From the NCBI GenBank assembly GCA_012521625.1, contig JAAYLY010000030.1, positions 1 through 8,082 on the forward strand: a stretch of DNA of 8,082 nucleotides. Reading direction: 5' to 3'. Source of the stretch: Tissierellia bacterium. GTDB lineage: Bacteria; Bacillota; Clostridia; Tissierellales; Tissierellaceae. The notes beneath the pieces are model-generated. The model was given only the letters and a program-made list of their open reading frames with translations. It had not been told where the DNA came from and ran no database searches. The position numbers and the translations under genes are program-made. Positions 4,704-8,082 of this stretch are shown here, piece after piece (position 1 is the stretch's first letter; every line of letters starts with the position of its first letter).

Positions 4704-6590
4704 TTATTCTTGCTTATTTAACTTTTTCCATACAGTGGTCCTACTTACACCTAAGCTCTCAGCTAATCTTGTGGCATTATAGCCACATTGGGCATAGAGT
4801 TTTTGGTAGATCTCCCTCTCCATCTCCTCCTTAGTTCCCTTTTTTATTATGATGTGGTCATCATCAGTTAGGAACTGGTCTTCCTTTTCATGGCCCTCCA
4901 TTAGCTCATCTATGATCTTTTCTATAGGTATATAATCATTTAGGAGGCTTATCCTCTCTACAAAATTCTCCAGCTCCCTAACATTGCCAGGCCAATGATA
5001 TTCCTCTAATTTTCTCATTATTTCATTGCTTATCTTAATGGGCTTATGGCTATATTTATTAATATAAAACTTTAGCAAATGCTTTATATCATCCCTCCGC
5101 TCCCTTAGGGGAAGGGTTTCAAGCTTTAGGACATTTAACCTAAAGTATAAGTCCCTCCTAAACTTACCCTTCTCTACCGCTTCATAGAGATTGGTGTTAG
5201 TAGAAGCTATTATCCTAACGTCTACCTTTATACTCTTGTCGGATCCAAGCCTCCAAACCTCCCTTTCCTGAATTACCCTAAGGAGCCTAGATTGTAAATT
5301 TAAGGGCATAGACCCAATCTCATCTAATAGGATGGTTCCCCTATGGGCCAGTTCAAATAAACCCATCTTTCCACCCTTTTTAGCCCCAGTAAAGGCCCCC
5401 TCCTCATAGCCAAAGAGTTCACTTTCCAGTAGATTTTCAGGTATGGCAGAGCAGTTAACAGCCACAAAAGGATTATTACTTCTGCTGCTGGCATTATGGA
5501 TACTCTGAGCCAAGATCTCCTTACCCGTTCCCGATTCCCCTACGATTAATACTGTAGAATCGGATTGGGCATAGATCCTAGCCTTGTTGAGCATCTCCTT
5601 TACCCTTTCATTCTCCCCTATATAGTCATAGAAGGTATAGTTGGCCACCAGACCCTTCTTATATATTTCAGACCTATACATCTTCTCATAATCTTGAATC
5701 TTACTTACCTCTTGGAAGGTAGCCACCGCCCCCTCAACCCTATCCTTGACTATGATGGGGATCCTATTGGTAATTATTGAGGTATTGTTTACTTTTTGAA
5801 TCTGACTTAATTGAGCTTGTCCAGTTTCCACCACCTCAATCAACTTTGTCGTGGGAATATACTTATCAGCACGCTTGCCTATTATTTCATCAGCCTTTAT
5901 TCCGAATATCCTCTCTGCAGTGGGATTGAAAAAGGTCACTATGCCATCAGTATCCGTAACTATTATCCCTTCATAGGAAAACTTTAAAATATTATTAAGT
6001 CTTTCCGTCTCCATCATCTGCTTCCTAGTCAAGTCGTATACCTCTAAGGCATTATATATGGCCTGCTGTACCGTTTCCCTGGATGTCTTTAGAAGTATGC
6101 CCTTTTTACCCAAGGCTTCAGCCTGTTCAACGGTGGAGATACCACCGATTATAACTTCTGCCCCCTTCCCTACGGCCTCCTTTACCATCTTATGGGTTTC
6201 CTCAATTAGGTTGTAAGAAGTCAAATATATTAACTCTATATTAAAGATTTCAGATATCTTATCTATTTCTAAGGAAAGATTTTTAGGTAGGATTAGGCCC
6301 ACCTTCCTATTATCCTTTAAGTATCTAATAGCCTCATATAGGGCATATAGAATATCGAAGGAGCTGGTCTCACACTTTACTATAGGCACCTTCACCGAAT
6401 CCCTTATATGCTCATAGGTAGCCCCCCTACTGATTAGGATATCATAGCCTTGGGATACTAAGTCCTTAGCTATTACAGCTGCCTCTTCAAAGCTGCCGGT
6501 AAAGGCATCTATATCTATATTCATCTCCCTAGATACATCTAAAACTAGCTTAGTAAGCCCTTCATATGGGGCAATAAAGGCAATTTTCAT
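4704..6590 (-). CDS. Sigma-54-dependent enhancer-binding activator with PrpR-type sensor, PAS and Fis-type HTH domains
   Basis: This gene encodes a cytoplasmic activator that remodels RpoN-polymerase at -24/-12 promoters using ATP. Domains of the 628-residue protein are as follows. Residues about 1-185 form a PrpR-N sensor (LISRGATYEHIR at 52-63, IVKCETSSFDILYAL at 70-84). A PAS domain spans about 199-300 (GIIVTDTDGIVTFFNPTAE). The AAA+ domain spans about 322-550 and holds Walker A GESGTGKE (351-358), the sigma-54 contact loop GAFTGA (398-403), Walker B ILLDE (420-424), arginine-finger region FRRDLYFRL (477-485) and WPGNVRELE (533-541). A C-terminal helix-turn-helix follows (NATRLAESLGVSRTTVWKKL, 605-624). 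All catalytic motifs look intact. AGGAGAG at 6603-6597 supports the ATG. PrpR of enteric bacteria senses 2-methylcitrate, but here the likely target is the racemase gene, so the ligand is probably a different organic acid. E. coli ygeV, a sigma-54 regulator near the ygeX diaminopropionate ammonia-lyase gene, is a comparable arrangement. Confidence 0.93.
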   Translation of the reverse strand: MKIAFIAPYEGLTKLVLDVSREMNIDIDAFTGSFEEAAVIAKDLVSQGYDILISRGATYEHIRDSVKVPIVKCETSSFDILYALYEAIRYLKDNRKVGLILPKNLSLEIDKISEIFNIELIYLTSYNLIEETHKMVKEAVGKGAEVIIGGISTVEQAEALGKKGILLKTSRETVQQAIYNALEVYDLTRKQMMETERLNNILKFSYEGIIVTDTDGIVTFFNPTAERIFGIKADEIIGKRADKYIPTTKLIEVVETGQAQLSQIQKVNNTSIITNRIPIIVKDRVEGAVATFQEVSKIQDYEKMYRSEIYKKGLVANYTFYDYIGENERVKEMLNKARIYAQSDSTVLIVGESGTGKEILAQSIHNASSRSNNPFVAVNCSAIPENLLESELFGYEEGAFTGAKKGGKMGLFELAHRGTILLDEIGSMPLNLQSRLLRVIQEREVWRLGSDKSIKVDVRIIASTNTNLYEAVEKGKFRRDLYFRLNVLKLETLPLRERRDDIKHLLKFYINKYSHKPIKISNEIMRKLEEYHWPGNVRELENFVERISLLNDYIPIEKIIDELMEGHEKEDQFLTDDDHIIIKKGTKEEMEREIYQKLYAQCGYNATRLAESLGVSRTTVWKKLNKQE

Positions 6591-6621
6591 TGCATTCTCT
6601 CCTATTTATAATTCTCCTTAG

Positions 6622-6649
6622 ATTATAACATATTATATTTCTCTGCAAA
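6622..6649 (-). promoter_or_regulatory. Promoter of the activator gene
   Basis: The minus strand has TGTTATAAT at 6630-6622, a perfect TATAAT with TGn extension. TTTGCA at 6649-6644 (4 of 6 to TTGACA) lies 16 bp upstream of it. The -10 lies 31 nt before the ATG. The activator therefore appears to be made by housekeeping RNA polymerase. No GG-N10-GC sigma-54 element was found here. Confidence 0.5.
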
Positions 6650-6711
6650 TAGCTAGTATCGGAAAGGTTTATATTATGTAATTTATGTTATAAAAATAGT
6701 AGTATCTAAAG

Positions 6712-6743
6712 AAAAAATCCTCGGATATTTCACCCAAGGATTT
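6712..6743 (-). terminator. Intrinsic terminator downstream of the ammonia-lyase gene
   Basis: In the minus-strand RNA, AAAUCCUUGG (6743-6734) pairs with CCGAGGAUUU (6724-6715) over 10 bp, including one U-G wobble, around a 9-nt loop. Six T's follow at 6717-6712. The wobble pairs only in this direction, so it works best for minus-strand transcription. It lies about 90 nt after the ammonia-lyase stop and ends that transcript before the activator promoter. Confidence 0.8.
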
Positions 6744-6753
6744 ATAGAAGATT

Positions 6754-6784
6754 TATCTTGATACTAAGCCTTTAGATTAAGATA
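6754..6784. repeat. Inverted repeat in the ammonia-lyase 3' untranslated region
   Basis: TATCTTGAT (6754-6762) and ATTAAGATA (6776-6784) form a 9-position inverted repeat with one G-T pair, with a further AAG/CTT match in the centre. It has no T-tract in the minus direction and is AT-rich, so it is not itself a clear terminator. It may be a processing or stabilising stem, or chance. Confidence 0.3.
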
Positions 6785-6833
6785 CATTTTCTCTACTTTC
6801 ATAAACCGCTATATCTATATACTTCTATCTTTA

Positions 6834-8051
6834 TTATAAGGAGCAATAATCCCCATCCCAGACTATTTCCCTATACTTGTCAGGATCTGTATCTCCTTCT
6901 GTACTAATTACTAATACTACCGACTTTTCATTTAATTTTAGCTTTTCCCTAATACCCTTGTACTCTTCTCTTTCCATTATTAGGGATACTGCACCGATTC
7001 CAACTGCACCACCAGATTCACCTGATACTACCTGCGGGTCTCCTTTTAAAGGTGATGCCAGTATCCTCATCCCCCTTGCTGCTACATAATCTGGTAATGA
7101 TAAAAAGCCATCGGCATAATCCATCAATATATCATAGCTTATTGTATTGGGGGCCCCACAAGCTAAACCAGCCATAATGGTTGGCATATCCCCTTCTACA
7201 ATCTCCCTCTTACCACTTAAGGAAGACAGGTATATGCAATTTGCATCATCTGGCTCCATAATAATAGTTGTTGGTCTTTCTTCTCCAAATCTATCTACTA
7301 GGTATCCAAGGATAGCACCAGCAAAAGATCCTACTCCAGCCTGTAGGAAGACATGGGTGGGTTTTTCAATGCCATCTTCCTTCAACTGCTCCATAGCTTC
7401 ATAGATTATAGTACCGTAACCCTGCATAATCCAAGTCGGTATCTCCTCATAGCCTTCCCAAGCTGTATCTTGGATAACTACCCAGCCATTTTTCTTAGCC
7501 ATCTCCTCTGATAATTTAACTGCATCCTCATAGTTTCCGTCGATTATGGAGGCATCTGCTCCTTCTTTTCTTATGTTGTTTAATCTAGTTAAGGATGACC
7601 CCTTAGGCATATAAACTACTGACTTCTGCCCTAATTGATTGGCTGCCCATGCCACACCCCTCCCATGGTTACCATCTGTTGCAGTTACAAAGGTGATTTC
7701 ACCGATTTTTTCTTTTACCTCTTTGGAGCGTAGATATTCAAAGGATAGCTCTGAAATATCCATTCCTAACTTATCAGCTAAATACTTACCAACTGCATAG
7801 GCACCACCTAGGACTTTAAAAGCATTTAGTCCAAATCTATAGGATTCATCTTTTACGAATATATTCTTTAAACCCCAATTTTTAGCTAAAGCATCCAATT
7901 TGTGTAATGGTGTTACCTCATATTCACTAAAACCCTTATGGAATTCATTTACTTTCTTAACTACATCTTTCGAAATAAAATCTACACTGGCTTTAGGCTT
8001 AACCTTTCTTGAGTCAAGTAAATTAGCTTTAATATTATTTTTATAATCCAT
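6834..8051 (-). CDS. dpaL: Diaminopropionate ammonia-lyase (PLP-dependent)
   Basis: This enzyme cleaves 2,3-diaminopropionate to pyruvate and two ammonia in the cytoplasm, allowing it to be used as a carbon and nitrogen source. It is a fold-type II PLP enzyme of the threonine dehydratase type. Numbered from the ATG used here (405 residues, versus 398 for E. coli YgeX), NAFKVLGGAYA carries the PLP lysine (Lys79), TATDGNHGRGVAWAA carries catalytic Asp126, and IQDTAWEGYEEIP carries Asp195. The Asp126-Asp195 spacing of 69 equals that of E. coli Asp120-Asp189. QAGVGS (237-242) is the phosphate-binding loop. GAVGIGAV (348-355) lies near the C-terminal end of the core. The longer frame begins at GTG 8060, but GAGGTG at 8063-8058 is the ribosome binding site for ATG 8051 and overlaps that GTG. 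It is followed by its own terminator and then by the sigma-54 activator gene. Whether that activator also controls it cannot be judged because the upstream region is cut. Confidence 0.92.
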   Translation of the reverse strand: MDYKNNIKANLLDSRKVKPKASVDFISKDVVKKVNEFHKGFSEYEVTPLHKLDALAKNWGLKNIFVKDESYRFGLNAFKVLGGAYAVGKYLADKLGMDISELSFEYLRSKEVKEKIGEITFVTATDGNHGRGVAWAANQLGQKSVVYMPKGSSLTRLNNIRKEGADASIIDGNYEDAVKLSEEMAKKNGWVVIQDTAWEGYEEIPTWIMQGYGTIIYEAMEQLKEDGIEKPTHVFLQAGVGSFAGAILGYLVDRFGEERPTTIIMEPDDANCIYLSSLSGKREIVEGDMPTIMAGLACGAPNTISYDILMDYADGFLSLPDYVAARGMRILASPLKGDPQVVSGESGGAVGIGAVSLIMEREEYKGIREKLKLNEKSVVLVISTEGDTDPDKYREIVWDGDYCSL

Positions 8052-8057
8052 AGTAAA

Positions 8058-8063
8058 CACCTC
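8058..8063 (-). promoter_or_regulatory. Ribosome binding site that fixes the ammonia-lyase start
   Basis: GAGGTG on the minus strand at 8063-8058 sits 6 nt before ATG 8051. The alternative GTG start at 8060 is inside this Shine-Dalgarno sequence and so cannot use it. Confidence 0.75.
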
Positions 8064-8072
8064 AATTTACAC

Positions 8073-8081
8073 TCTATAACA
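8073..8081 (-). promoter_or_regulatory. Possible extended -10 element of the ammonia-lyase gene
   Basis: The minus strand reads TGTTATAGA at 8081-8073. Its first seven bases (TGTTATA) match the elements before the malic enzyme and activator genes. The hexamer matches TATAAT at four positions. It would start transcription close to the ribosome binding site, and the -35 region lies outside the window. Confidence 0.3.
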
Positions 8082-8082
8082 A

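Noticed and set aside
5565..5780. Plus-strand open frame of 71 codons opposite the activator gene
   Set aside because: It is a shadow of the conserved AAA+ and linker coding sequence, with no independent support.
6640..6665. TTTGCA upstream of the activator gene considered as a sigma-54 -12 element
   Set aside because: There is no GG 10 nt upstream of the GC, so the invariant -24 half is missing.
6877..7404. Plus-strand open frames opposite the ammonia-lyase gene
   Set aside because: They are antisense shadows of a gene with intact catalytic motifs.

Overview
The window looks like chromosomal DNA of a low-GC Gram-positive anaerobe, most plausibly an amino-acid-fermenting member of the Clostridia or Tissierellia. 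The evidence is AT-rich intergenic DNA, strong AGGAGG-type ribosome binding sites, heavy use of AGG (Arg) and ATA (Ile) codons, and a gene set devoted to amino-acid and hydroxy-acid breakdown. The genus cannot be fixed from the sequence alone. No RNA gene, insertion sequence, CRISPR array or phage gene was seen.

Layout. At the left edge (1-404, minus strand) is the N-terminal third of a major facilitator superfamily transporter cut by the window. It diverges from a glutamate dehydrogenase (665-1915, plus strand) across a 260-bp AT-rich region that holds promoters for both. A symmetrical hairpin at 1953-1989 separates the dehydrogenase from everything to its right, where all genes lie on the minus strand. 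In transcription order (right to left) these are diaminopropionate ammonia-lyase (8051-6834) with a terminator, a sigma-54-dependent activator with a PrpR-type sensor domain (6590-4704) with a probable terminator, a LarA-family nickel-pincer hydroxyacid racemase (4523-3270), and a short NAD(P)-malic enzyme (3185-2010).

The most interesting part is 4523-4703. Between the activator gene and the racemase gene lies a sigma-54 promoter, TGGCAC-N5-TTGCAA, with the GG and GC elements exactly 10 nt apart. About 95 bp upstream of the predicted transcript start is a 17-bp palindrome, TGTTTA-N5-TAAACA, at the spacing expected for an activator binding site. The activator therefore very probably controls the racemase gene next door. 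No clear terminator separates the racemase from the malic enzyme, so the two may be partly co-expressed, although the malic enzyme also has its own extended -10 promoter. This raises the testable idea that the racemase acts on malate, or on another 2-hydroxyacid such as 2-hydroxyglutarate or lactate, rather than being a plain lactate racemase.

Metabolically the genes converge on pyruvate, 2-oxoglutarate and ammonia. Diaminopropionate ammonia-lyase gives pyruvate plus two ammonia, malic enzyme gives pyruvate from malate, glutamate dehydrogenase links glutamate to 2-oxoglutarate plus ammonia, and the racemase interconverts hydroxyacid stereoisomers. Two starts were reassigned from ribosome-binding-site position: the racemase starts at a GTG at 4523 rather than a TTG at 4550, and the ammonia-lyase starts at an ATG at 8051 rather than a GTG at 8060.
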